A stretch of 64,000 nucleotides of DNA from Varibaculum cambriense (lineage in GTDB: Bacteria > Actinomycetota > Actinomycetes > Actinomycetales > Actinomycetaceae): the NCBI RefSeq assembly GCF_022133705.1, contig NZ_JAKNHJ010000005.1, positions 62,001-126,000 of the forward strand, in the 5' to 3' direction. A program made the position numbers and the translations under genes. The notes beneath the pieces are model-generated. The model was given only the letters and a program-made list of their open reading frames with translations. It had not been told where the DNA came from and made no database searches. The first letter of the stretch is position 1. Every line of letters begins with the position of its first letter. Positions 11,288 through 19,658 of this stretch are shown here, in pieces.

Positions 11288-12529
11288 TTGACTAACTTAC
11301 TACTGGCACTGATTTATCTGGCTTTCATCAGCTTAGGGCTGCCTGACGCCCTGCTGGGGTCGGCTTGGCCAGCAATTTATTCAGATTTTATGGTAACGGT
11401 TTCCTACGCCGGGATTGTCTCGGTGATTATTTCCCTAGGAACCATTATTTCCTCCCTGCTCTCAGATCGTTTGATTTCCTGGCTAGGCACCGGAAAAATC
11501 ACCGCCATTTCGGTGGGGCTAACCGCGGTAGCTATCCTGGGGTTCGGAATGGCTCCCAATTTCTGGGTGCTTTGTGTGTGCGCGATTCCCTACGGATTGG
11601 GAGCCGGCAGTATAGATGTGGCGCTAAATAACTATGTGGCACTACATTTTAAGAGTTCCCATATGAACTGGCTGCACTGCTGTTGGGGGATTGGTGCCAC
11701 TATTGGTCCTTACATTATGGGAGCCGCCCTTGCGGGAGGCAGCGGATGGCGCGGGGGCTACTGGTATGCCGCCTGCATACAGCTGGGAATAACCGCGATA
11801 TTGTTTCTAAGTCTGCCCTTGTGGAAACGCAGCGAGCAGGCCGACTCCGCCACTGTTTCCAGCAACGATCCTGACCGGGGAGCAGAAAATGCTGACTCCG
11901 TAAATGCTAAGGAAATCCCGGAGCCGAAAGTTCAATCCGCGCGCCCTCGGCATCTGAAACTTTCCGAAGTGGTGCAAATTCCGGGAGTGAAAGCCATGAT
12001 GGTCTGTTTCTTCTGTTATTCCGCGTTAGAACACACCATCGGGCTGTGGGCGGCAACTTACTTGCGGTTATTTAAAAACATGGATGCAGCTGCGGCTGCT
12101 GCCTTCGCTAGCATGGTGTTCTTAGGAATCACCCTAGGGCGTGCCGTCAGCGGTTTTTTGGCAATGCGTTACTCAGATCAACAGATGATCCGCTCGGGGA
12201 TGATACTTACAGCTTTGGGGCTGCTAATGCTGCTTATACCCGGGTCAGCCGCGTTGGCAGTGTGCGGGATAATGGCGGTTGGACTTGGGTGTTCTCCTAT
12301 TTATCCGGCGATGATCCATTCCACCCCGCAGATTTTTGGGAGGGAGCGCTCGCGGGCAATCACCGGGGTACAAATGTCCTGTTTCTTTGTGGGAGTCCTG
12401 ATTATGCCACCACTATTCGGGATAGTGGCGGATCGTTTATCAGTGGGGTTGCTGCCAGTGTATTTGAGTATTGCTTTAGGGGTAATGGCGTTTATGCAAT
12501 ATCGGCTAGTTCGCCGAATGGTTCACTAA
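11288..12529 (+). CDS. MFS transporter, copy 2 (after efeUOB)
   Basis: 413 residues from TTG at 11288, preceded by a perfect AGGAGG at 11277-11282 with 5-base spacing. The frame is open further upstream (to 11213) but that part is not like the paralogue, so it is not included. About 12 membrane helices. It is a close paralogue of the protein at 5837: long stretches are the same or nearly so (NFWVLCVCAIPYGLGAGS, VALNNYVALHFKS, RYSDQQMIRSGM), with a longer charged loop after helix 6. It lacks a local regulator. Substrate unknown. Confidence 0.87.
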   Translation: MTNLLLALIYLAFISLGLPDALLGSAWPAIYSDFMVTVSYAGIVSVIISLGTIISSLLSDRLISWLGTGKITAISVGLTAVAILGFGMAPNFWVLCVCAIPYGLGAGSIDVALNNYVALHFKSSHMNWLHCCWGIGATIGPYIMGAALAGGSGWRGGYWYAACIQLGITAILFLSLPLWKRSEQADSATVSSNDPDRGAENADSVNAKEIPEPKVQSARPRHLKLSEVVQIPGVKAMMVCFFCYSALEHTIGLWAATYLRLFKNMDAAAAAAFASMVFLGITLGRAVSGFLAMRYSDQQMIRSGMILTALGLLMLLIPGSAALAVCGIMAVGLGCSPIYPAMIHSTPQIFGRERSRAITGVQMSCFFVGVLIMPPLFGIVADRLSVGLLPVYLSIALGVMAFMQYRLVRRMVH

Positions 12530-12814
12530 CTGGGATTGCATACTGATATTAATTCTTTCCTTCCCAGCAGCTGGTGCGAGATAAGAAAAGTGTCTGCGGG
12601 ATACTAAGGGCTGTGTATCTCTGGGTTTAGGCATATGCTTCATAGGTGTGCATAAATGTGCATAAAGGCTTAGGGGCCTGAAAACCTATGCTATGAGCCA
12701 AATTTAATTTTATTCAAGTTAATGTTTTTATTAGGTAAATTTTTCTAAACAGAGTTGTTGGCCGTAGTAAAGCAGATCCAGTTTATTTAATCGGTGTACA
12801 GAAAAGAGTTAACC
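12530..12814 (+). promoter_or_regulatory. AT-rich leader of adhE
   Basis: No gene is seen. The segment becomes AT-rich towards adhE. It holds a perfect tandem repeat of TGTGCATAAA at 12647-12656 and 12657-12666. This could be an operator, for example for a redox regulator, but it is not palindromic and does not match a known consensus that I can name. No clear promoter can be assigned. Confidence 0.35.
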
Positions 12815-15442
12815 ATGTCCCAAAAAGAGTTGAGTGCGGCCCCAATCGAACAGGCTGCCGACGAAACAGCCATCGATGCACTCGTAGCAAATGCCCAGCA
12901 GGCACTGGCAAAATTTGAGAATCTTGATCAGCGTACCGTAGATATTATTGTAGAAACCGCAGCCCACAAGGCGCGGGAAGCCCATGCGGTGCTGGCCGCC
13001 GAGGCGGTAACCGAAACCAAACGTGGCAACTTTGAAGACAAAACCGTAAAAAATATTTTCGCCTCCGAAGTTATTGCCCAAGACTTAGAGGGACAAAAAA
13101 CCGTAGGAGTGATTTCCCGTGACGAGTTCTCGGGGATTGTGGAAGTTGCCGAACCAGTCGGGGTGGTGGCGGGTCTAACCCCGGTAACTAATCCCACCTC
13201 CACCACTATTTTTAAAGCCCTGATCTGCCTTAAAACTCGCAACCCGATTATTTTTGCCTTCCACCCCTTTGCGCAGAACTGTTCTGCTCATGCCGCCAAA
13301 ATAGTTTACGAGGCCGCGCTAGAAGCTGGGGCGCCTAAGGGATGCGTACAATGGATTACCGCTCCTTCAATGCAGGCTACTACGGAGCTAATAAACCATC
13401 CGGGAGTAGCAGTTATTTTAGCTACCGGCGGTAACGCCATGGTTAAGAGTGCGTATTCTTGTGGAAAACCGGCGCTAGGTGTGGGAGCCGGAAACTGTCC
13501 TGCCTATATCCACGAAAGCGCCGTGGTCAAAAATGCAGTAAATGACGTCACCATTTCTAAGTCGTTTGATAACGGCATGATTTGTGCTGCCGAGCAGGCG
13601 GTGATCCTCGACGAAGCTATTGCTGACGAGGCGCTGGCAGAGTTTGAATCTCTCGGATGCTACCTGGCAAACGCGGAGGAGAAAGCGAAGCTAGAAGAGC
13701 TGCTGTTCGGGGTGCGTGCGGGAAGTGAAGAGTGCAAGACCGCCAAATTGAATGCGGCGATTGTGGGACAGAAAGCCTCGAAGATAGCAGAAATGGCCGG
13801 CTTTAGCGTTCCCGAAGATACCCCAGCTATTCTAGTGCCCTGCTCGGAAGTAAGTTACGACGAGCCATTGACCCGGGAAAAACTCTCCCCAATCTTGGCG
13901 GTATTGCGGGCGAAAAATGCCACGGAAGGCATTGATTTGTCCCGCCAGATGGTAGAACAAGACGGGCTGGGACACAGTGCGGCCATTCATTGCCGCGAAT
14001 GGAAAGTTATTGACAAGTTCGCCAAAGAAGTTAACGCCGTGCGGATTATTGAAAATTCCCCGAGTGCTTTCGGTGCTATCGGGGGGCTTTATAACGCGAT
14101 GGTGCCCTCGTTGACTCTTGGTTGTGGTTCTTATGGCCATAACTCGGTGTCGAACAATATCAGTGCAGTTAACCTGCTTAATGTCAAACGGCTAGCCAGG
14201 AGGAACCCGGTAATGATGCCTTTCCAAGTACCTAATCAAATTTATCTCGGGTCTGGCTATATTCGGCAGCTAGCTAATTTGGAGTTGGGCACTAAAATTA
14301 CGGTGATTACCAATCAAGGTGCCGCCAGTAGCGGGCAATTGGATGTGGTGATGCAACTACTGTATGTCCGCAGCAATAAAATATCTGTTCAGGTTATTGA
14401 TGATGCGGAAAGGCATTTCACTACCCAATATCTAGAGAAGAAAGTACGTGAAATCGCTGGTTACGGACCACATACGGTTATTGCGGTGGGGGAGCGAAGC
14501 GTTATCAATGCAGCTAAATTCCTACGTTTGTTCGCGGCGTGCCCCGAGTTATCGGTTAAGGAGGTCTGTGCCGGGCATATCTCCTTACCAGCTCACATTA
14601 ATTCGCCGCAGCTTATCTGTGTTCCTACTATTACCGGAGGGCGTGCTGCGGTCGCACCCTCGGCTGCTATTACCGATGTGGATACTGGTTTTGCTCGTCC
14701 AGTTAAATCGACTGCATTCCTGCCGCAAATCGTGGTTATGGATACTACCTTGGCTCCCTATAGCCGAAAAGATACTCTGCGGCGCGGTTTCCAGGGTGTC
14801 GCCTGCGCTATCGAAGCCTATACTTCTACCCAAGCCAGTGAATATACCGATTCTTTGGCGCTGCACGGCCTAGAGAATGTATATAAGACTTTGCCCCGGA
14901 TAGTTAGTGCCGCAGAAGAGAGTCAAGAATTGTCTGACCAGCGAGAAAAGGTGATCGAAGGGGCATTCTTGATTTCTACCGCCCAGGGTAATACCGCAAT
15001 GGGGTTGGCAGGTTCGCTGACCAAGACTTTTGCCGCCGCTTTTGGAGGCAGTAATCAGGAATATTTCCCGGCAGTACTGCCCAATGTGGTGAGGTTCTTA
15101 GGAGGACGGCCGCGCAAGTTTGTGGCATCCCCGAACTATCTGCGTTTCCAGGCTCCCCAGCAGCTAGCCGAGATTTGTCGGCGGCTCGGAATCGAAGCTC
15201 GGGAAGAGGATGCCGGTGCAGCTCTTGCCCAGGTTTTGGAAAACTTGGTTTCCACCTTTGGGGTGCCCTTAAAGCTGCAAGACTTCGAGATTTCGGAGGC
15301 CGATTTCCTGGAGCAGCTGCCCGAGTTAGCCCAGCGTACTTTCGATCGCGAGTCTTACTCGGGTACGCCGCGTAAAGCTACCATGGCGGAAATAGAAAAT
15401 ATGCTTAAGGCTTGCTATTACGGGGAAGAGTTCGTTTCTTAA
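12815..15442 (+). CDS. adhE: AdhE-type protein: acylating aldehyde dehydrogenase fused to a degenerate iron-alcohol dehydrogenase domain
   Basis: 875 residues from ATG 12815 (an in-frame GTG at 12794 has no better ribosome site). The N-terminal CoA-acylating aldehyde dehydrogenase half is intact: TPVTNPTSTTIFKALI, catalytic Cys257 in DNGMICAAEQ, and PSLTLGCGSYGHNSVS. The C-terminal half, from about residue 467, keeps the fold and length of the Fe-dependent alcohol dehydrogenase but has lost its site. By alignment with E. coli AdhE, ligands Asp653, His657, His723 and His737 are Gln660, Cys664, Gly733 and Asn747 here. The NAD motif GGGS is GERS (559-562). I infer acetyl-CoA/acetaldehyde interconversion without the alcohol step. 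The gene is monocistronic. Confidence 0.9.
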   Translation: MSQKELSAAPIEQAADETAIDALVANAQQALAKFENLDQRTVDIIVETAAHKAREAHAVLAAEAVTETKRGNFEDKTVKNIFASEVIAQDLEGQKTVGVISRDEFSGIVEVAEPVGVVAGLTPVTNPTSTTIFKALICLKTRNPIIFAFHPFAQNCSAHAAKIVYEAALEAGAPKGCVQWITAPSMQATTELINHPGVAVILATGGNAMVKSAYSCGKPALGVGAGNCPAYIHESAVVKNAVNDVTISKSFDNGMICAAEQAVILDEAIADEALAEFESLGCYLANAEEKAKLEELLFGVRAGSEECKTAKLNAAIVGQKASKIAEMAGFSVPEDTPAILVPCSEVSYDEPLTREKLSPILAVLRAKNATEGIDLSRQMVEQDGLGHSAAIHCREWKVIDKFAKEVNAVRIIENSPSAFGAIGGLYNAMVPSLTLGCGSYGHNSVSNNISAVNLLNVKRLARRNPVMMPFQVPNQIYLGSGYIRQLANLELGTKITVITNQGAASSGQLDVVMQLLYVRSNKISVQVIDDAERHFTTQYLEKKVREIAGYGPHTVIAVGERSVINAAKFLRLFAACPELSVKEVCAGHISLPAHINSPQLICVPTITGGRAAVAPSAAITDVDTGFARPVKSTAFLPQIVVMDTTLAPYSRKDTLRRGFQGVACAIEAYTSTQASEYTDSLALHGLENVYKTLPRIVSAAEESQELSDQREKVIEGAFLISTAQGNTAMGLAGSLTKTFAAAFGGSNQEYFPAVLPNVVRFLGGRPRKFVASPNYLRFQAPQQLAEICRRLGIEAREEDAGAALAQVLENLVSTFGVPLKLQDFEISEADFLEQLPELAQRTFDRESYSGTPRKATMAEIENMLKACYYGEEFVS

Positions 15443-15454
15443 TCCCCTAACGAG

Positions 15455-15500
15455 TAGGTCGGCGGGGCGTTATGACAGTGCCCCGCCGACCTATGTCTTT
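15455..15500 (+). terminator. Terminator after adhE
   Basis: A perfect 14-bp GC-rich stem (TAGGTCGGCGGGGC at 15455-15468 with its complement at 15480-15493) is followed by TGTCTTTTAT. It lies between adhE and the convergent sugar kinase gene and best fits termination of adhE. Confidence 0.9.
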
Positions 15501-15526
15501 TATCGTCTCTAACGTGTTCGCTCTAG

Positions 15527-16492
15527 CTAGAGGGTGGGGTCAGCGGCAAGTATCTCTGCTACCTCAGCTTGGGTAGGACCATAGGCTCCCACCTTACTTA
15601 CCGTGATTCCCGAGGTGATGGTTGCCCGGTGGAGAGCACCTTGGATATCGCTGAGGCGAGCTTGCCGTAGCCGCTGTTTGGCTTCCGCCGAACCCAGCAG
15701 GCCTGCATCTAACAGTCCCGAAATCAGGCCGGCCATAAAGGAATCTCCGGCGCCCACCGTGTCTTTGACCTTGATGTTTAGGGGATCTACCGCCAGCATA
15801 TCCCGGTCATTGGCGCAAAGCGCATAGGACGCCCACGGTCCGCGGGTAGCCACAATTAGGCCTGGCCCCAGGTCTTTCCACTTGTGTAACACGGTCTCAA
15901 TCGGAGTATCTTTACCGTAGAGCCAGGCAATGTCTTCATCGCTGGCTTTAACCAGATCAGCGAGGCTGATTAGCTCTTCGATCCGCGGGCGTACTTCCTC
16001 GGGACTGCCCATTAACGAGGGGCGTACATTGGGGTCATAGCTTACGGTTCCCCCAGCCGACATGGCCTTGACTGCCTTGATCACGGCGGAGGCTCCGGGT
16101 GTCAAAGTAGCCGCGAAACTTCCGGTATGCAGGTGGCTGAGGCTACTGGCCTTCGGCAGGGGCGGGACTTGCCATTCCAGCTCGAAGCTGTAGGTTGCTT
16201 GCCCATTATCGTCGATTTGAGCGTTAGCTATCGGAGTTTTCGCGGCTTTAGAACTGCCCGGAACTACGCTAACCCCGGCGGAGGCTAGCTTTTCTTCTAG
16301 GCTCTTACCGCGCTCGTCCTCGCCCCACCAGGAAGCCAAAGAGGTGGAGTGACCTAAACTGGCGATTCCGCAAGCCACGTTAAAGACGCTGCCCCCCACT
16401 TTCTCTTCCACATTACCTGCACGTTTAATAACGTCAATCAGGGCTTCTCCCAGGCAAAGTACGGGACACTCAGTTGATTTCATATCGGTCAT
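15527..16492 (-). CDS. PfkB family carbohydrate kinase, probable fructokinase
   Basis: 321 residues. PfkB/ribokinase fold: the N-terminal glycine motif KVGGSVFNVACGIASLG (residues 31-47) and the C-terminal signature DTVGAGDSF (244-252) with catalytic Asp250. The opening VLCLGEALIDVI is common in fructokinases and 2-keto-3-deoxygluconate kinases. The remnant of a sugar porter lies 5 bases upstream in the same direction, which fits a sugar uptake and phosphorylation operon whose transporter has been lost. The exact sugar cannot be told from the sequence; fructose is the best guess. Confidence 0.85.
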   Translation of the reverse strand: MTDMKSTECPVLCLGEALIDVIKRAGNVEEKVGGSVFNVACGIASLGHSTSLASWWGEDERGKSLEEKLASAGVSVVPGSSKAAKTPIANAQIDDNGQATYSFELEWQVPPLPKASSLSHLHTGSFAATLTPGASAVIKAVKAMSAGGTVSYDPNVRPSLMGSPEEVRPRIEELISLADLVKASDEDIAWLYGKDTPIETVLHKWKDLGPGLIVATRGPWASYALCANDRDMLAVDPLNIKVKDTVGAGDSFMAGLISGLLDAGLLGSAEAKQRLRQARLSDIQGALHRATITSGITVSKVGAYGPTQAEVAEILAADPTL

Positions 16493-16497
16493 GATAA

Positions 16498-16629
16498 CTA
16501 CTCCACACCTAGTTTCTTGGACATTTTTTCAAGGGGAATCCCCTTGGTTTCCGGCATGACTTTCAGTACCCACAGCAGCTGACCGCACATGCACAGGAAG
16601 AAGATTAGGAATGACCAGCTTTGCTTATC
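16498..16629 (-). pseudogene. Remnant of an MFS sugar porter (C-terminal 43 codons)
   Basis: The minus strand has 43 codons ending in TAG at 16500-16498, read as ..KQSWSFLIFFLC.. then VMPETKGIPLEKM. This is the last membrane helix and the PETKG motif of sugar porter family transporters. An in-frame TAA (16632-16630) blocks the frame just before, and no other part of a transporter is found upstream; the next 40 bases lead into a hairpin. The rest of the gene has been deleted. Its stop is 5 bases from the start of the kinase gene, as in an operon. Confidence 0.8.
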
Positions 16630-16671
16630 TTAGCAAATGCAGTTAATACCTGGATGGAGGTATTCGGTCAG

Positions 16672-16717
16672 TAAGGGCTGTCCCGATAACCGTCATTGGT
16701 TACCGGGACAGCCCTTA
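16672..16717. terminator. Long inverted repeat after the metal transporter operon
   Basis: A 20-bp stem with one mismatch (16672-16691 with 16698-16717) and a 6-base loop lies 36 bases beyond the last gene of the minus-strand metal ABC operon. No T tract follows on either strand. Position suggests a terminator. It also marks the edge of the deletion that removed the sugar porter. Confidence 0.6.
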
Positions 16718-16752
16718 GCAACTATTTGGAGAAGGTAGCAGCTGGGATAGCT

Positions 16753-17616
16753 CTAAGCGTGCTTCTTGACACGGGCGCGCGCCCGGCTGATCAGTAGAAC
16801 TATTAGGAATAAGACCCCATCGGTAAATGCCATCATCGCCGAGGTGGCAAGGTTGAAATGCCAAGCGGTAATAAAACCGATAATTGCGCTTATTACCGCA
16901 ATAATCAGGGTGAAAGCAAATATTTTCGGGAGAGAATTAGAAAGTAGAATCGCAGTGGCTGCGGGGGTAACCAGTAGGGCAATCACTAGAATGGCGCCCG
17001 CAGTAGAAAAAGCCACCACAATAGTTAAGGCCACCAGAACCATGAATATAGTTTCCACCGTGCGGATGGGAAACCCGATGACTCGAGCTGATTCCCTATC
17101 GAAAGTCACAAGCTGCATAACTTTATAGGTGAGCAGTAAAAATAGTGCGTTCGCTAAGAAAATTATCATCAGCATCCACATGGCGCGCGGACCAAAATCA
17201 TAATTGCTGATTATCAACCTTTCGGTATCTAAAGCCAGCAGGTTCAGGTCGCCGGTCAGTACCGTATCCTCGCAGATATGTACATGTGCCAGCGCAGTGG
17301 ACAGTAAAATTACTCCGCCCGAAAATAGCAGGGGGAAGATAACTCCTTGACTGGCATCCTTAGGTAGTAAACCGGTGGATTGCAGATAGTTAGCTCCCAA
17401 AACTACGATCAACCCAAAACCAGCGGCAAGAACCACCATTATCGGAGAATAAGTGGATCCAGAAAGCAACGCTCCCAGCACGATTCCGGGTAGGACTGCG
17501 TGGCTCATTGCATCCACCAGCATGGATTGACGACGCAACACCAAGAAGGTGCCGGGCAGAGCGCAAGTTACCGAGGTAGTAATTGCTAGTAATAAGGCTG
17601 CAAGTACAAAACTCAT
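16753..17616 (-). CDS. Metal ABC transporter permease (second)
   Basis: 287 residues, about 8-9 membrane helices, ABC-3 family. Typical family segments are LPGTFLVLRRQSMLVDAMSHAVLPGIVLG near the N-terminus and STAGAILVIALLVTPAATA in the C-terminal half. It starts within the stop of the upstream permease gene (4-base overlap), so the two are coupled. Systems with two different ABC-3 permeases are of the SitABCD/TroABCD type and carry Mn, Fe or Zn. It is the last gene of the operon. Confidence 0.92.
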   Translation of the reverse strand: MSFVLAALLLAITTSVTCALPGTFLVLRRQSMLVDAMSHAVLPGIVLGALLSGSTYSPIMVVLAAGFGLIVVLGANYLQSTGLLPKDASQGVIFPLLFSGGVILLSTALAHVHICEDTVLTGDLNLLALDTERLIISNYDFGPRAMWMLMIIFLANALFLLLTYKVMQLVTFDRESARVIGFPIRTVETIFMVLVALTIVVAFSTAGAILVIALLVTPAATAILLSNSLPKIFAFTLIIAVISAIIGFITAWHFNLATSAMMAFTDGVLFLIVLLISRARARVKKHA

Positions 17617-18758
17617 TTCAGATTAACCTCGGGGTCTAGCTGGGACTTGTGACTTAATGTTCCGGCTGATTGGACAACTGCGTAGGGAGTGCCCCCTTCC
17701 TCCACCTTTGTCGGTGAGAAACACAGATGGTTAGCTATTGCCGCAGGATTAGTAGACTGTTCTTTCCAGGAATTACCCTGAGCGAGGGAGGCATTATCTT
17801 CCTGCTCGTGCTTTAAATTTTGGATATGCCGGCGGCGGCGATATCGGTAAGCCAGCAAAGAGCGGTGCGGAGAGAAAACTAAAGAAATAGCTAGAACCAG
17901 CGAAAGGATGACTACGATTACCGGTCCAGTAGGCACCTTACCGATGGATACTGCCAGATAAGAACCAAAACCGCCACTAAGTGCACCTATTGCTCCAGCC
18001 AGTAGGAATAACATCGGTAGATGATCGGTCCACTGCCGGGCGGCAGCTGCGGGGATAATCGCAAAAGCAACCATCAATACTACCCCTACAGATTTAACCC
18101 CAATCACGATACCTACGGTGGTGCACAAGGTGACAATGGCGATCAAAAGGTTACCGGAAAAACCAGCTGCCTGGGCGCCTACGGGGTCAAAAGCAAAGAG
18201 CGCGATCTCCTTCCAGAAAATCACGACGATCAATAGAGCGGTAAAACCCAGGATAGCAACGATGAGTACATCGATTTGACGCATAGTGGCGGCATTGCCG
18301 AACAGGTATTGTGCAATACCAGAGCGTCCGGAGAAATGGGAAAAGGATAATAGCCTCAAGGCCACCATGCCGCCGCCATAATAGATGGCCAGAGAAATTG
18401 CCATGGCGGCTTCCACTCCCACTTTGGATTTTTCTGCAATTAGATTGGTGGTGGCAACAGCCAGCAAGCCGGAAATTGTGGCTCCAATCGTCAAAACCAG
18501 GATCGATTGTCCATCTGCTCCCATTAGCGAAGCAATTACGAAGGCTCCCACAATCCCGGCAATGGAACTATGTCCAATAACGTCAGAAACTAGGGATTGT
18601 TTACGCACGTAAAGTAGGGATCCGAGGGTTCCGGCGAAGAAACCCACCAGGATTGCTCCCGCGGTCATCACGCGAAAACTGTAGGTTCCCCAAAAATCAC
18701 TTAGAGAGATTAGTTCCTGGGGGAAAAGGATAGAGAGGTTGGTGAGGGTGAGCTTCAT
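17613..18758 (-). CDS. Metal ABC transporter permease (first, with C-terminal extension)
   Basis: 381 residues. The first 275 or so form the ABC-3 permease (SLLYVRKQSLVSDVIGHSSIAGIVG; VGVVLMVAFAIIPAAAARQW). After the last helix there is a hydrophilic tail of about 95 residues starting at RYRRRRHIQNLKHEQED, with no domain I recognise; a basic cytoplasmic extension is common in SitC-like permeases. The gene overlaps the ATPase stop by 4 bases and the next permease start by 4 bases, so the three form one coupled unit. Confidence 0.92.
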   Translation of the reverse strand: MKLTLTNLSILFPQELISLSDFWGTYSFRVMTAGAILVGFFAGTLGSLLYVRKQSLVSDVIGHSSIAGIVGAFVIASLMGADGQSILVLTIGATISGLLAVATTNLIAEKSKVGVEAAMAISLAIYYGGGMVALRLLSFSHFSGRSGIAQYLFGNAATMRQIDVLIVAILGFTALLIVVIFWKEIALFAFDPVGAQAAGFSGNLLIAIVTLCTTVGIVIGVKSVGVVLMVAFAIIPAAAARQWTDHLPMLFLLAGAIGALSGGFGSYLAVSIGKVPTGPVIVVILSLVLAISLVFSPHRSLLAYRYRRRRHIQNLKHEQEDNASLAQGNSWKEQSTNPAAIANHLCFSPTKVEEGGTPYAVVQSAGTLSHKSQLDPEVNLK

Positions 18759-19543
18759 GCCAGCGCTCCCTCGAGTCCGTATGCCTGGGAGATGTTCTTA
18801 GCGGTAAAGGTAGTGTCTAGAGGACCGGAGGCCACCAAGTTTCCTTCGCGAAGTAGCAATACTGAGGAACAAAACTCTCTTACGGTAGCCAAATCATGGT
18901 GTACCAGGAGTACGGTTTTTCCTGAGCTAGCTAGAGAACGTAGTACCTGTAAAATCGTCTTTTCGGACTTCATATCAACCCCCGCGAAGGGTTCATCCAT
19001 AACTAATAAATCAGCATCGGCGGCCAGGGCGCGCGCCACGAAGGTGCGTTGTTTTTGTCCTCCGGAAAGCTCAGAAATCTGGCGGTTCGCTAGATCGGAG
19101 ATATCTAGTTGCTCCATAGCGGCTAGCGCCGCCTGATGCTCTTTTTTCCCCGGGCGGCGCAGCCATCCCAAGTGGGTGTAGGTTCCCATTAACACCACGT
19201 CTTTTACTCGCGCGGGAAAATCCCAATCAATTGAGGCAGACTGCGGCATATAGGCAATACGTTTGCGTACTCGGCTCAAGTTTTTCCCAAAGAACTCAGA
19301 TTTCCCGCTGACCCGGGGAATCAGTTCCAGCATCGCTTTGATTAAGGTAGATTTTCCGGCTCCATTAGGGCCAAGAATCGCCATGATTTCTCCGCTGGGG
19401 ACGGTAAAACTCACCCCGGAGAGGGCAAGACGATCTCGGTACGCGGCGCTGATGTTTTCCACCACACAAGGGGGAATGCTGGTTGAAGAATTCGCGCTCT
19501 GCTGCTGGGAGGATATGGCTAGAGAAGTGTTCTTGGAAGTCAT
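18755..19543 (-). CDS. Metal ABC transporter ATP-binding protein
   Basis: 262 residues. Walker A GPNGAGKST, signature LSGGQKQRTFVARALAADADLL, Walker B LLVMDEPFAGVD and the switch His in LLVHHDLATV are all present. The segment IDWDFPARVKDVVLMGTY is typical of ATPases of Mn/Zn/Fe transporters (MntB, ZnuC, SitB). The first 25 residues are a Ser/Thr-rich stretch before the ABC fold, so a later start is possible. It powers the two permeases downstream. Confidence 0.93.
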   Translation of the reverse strand: MTSKNTSLAISSQQQSANSSTSIPPCVVENISAAYRDRLALSGVSFTVPSGEIMAILGPNGAGKSTLIKAMLELIPRVSGKSEFFGKNLSRVRKRIAYMPQSASIDWDFPARVKDVVLMGTYTHLGWLRRPGKKEHQAALAAMEQLDISDLANRQISELSGGQKQRTFVARALAADADLLVMDEPFAGVDMKSEKTILQVLRSLASSGKTVLLVHHDLATVREFCSSVLLLREGNLVASGPLDTTFTAKNISQAYGLEGALA

Positions 19544-19590
19544 GAAGTTAATACCTTTAACGAAGATAACTGAATGATTTGGGAAGAAAG

Positions 19591-19639
19591 AGGATGGGCG
19601 CTAGGAAACTTGGAGACGGCGAAACCTAGCGCCCATCCT
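19591..19639 (-). terminator. Hairpin between binding protein and ATPase genes (partial terminator)
   Basis: A perfect 15-bp stem (19591-19605 with 19625-19639) lies just after the binding protein gene. Read on the minus strand it is followed by CTTTCTTCCC, a pyrimidine-rich tract. A leaky terminator here would give more binding protein than membrane parts, a common layout. No separate promoter for the ATPase gene is evident. Confidence 0.7.
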
Positions 19640-19658
19640 GGCACTCAGATCGCGTTCT

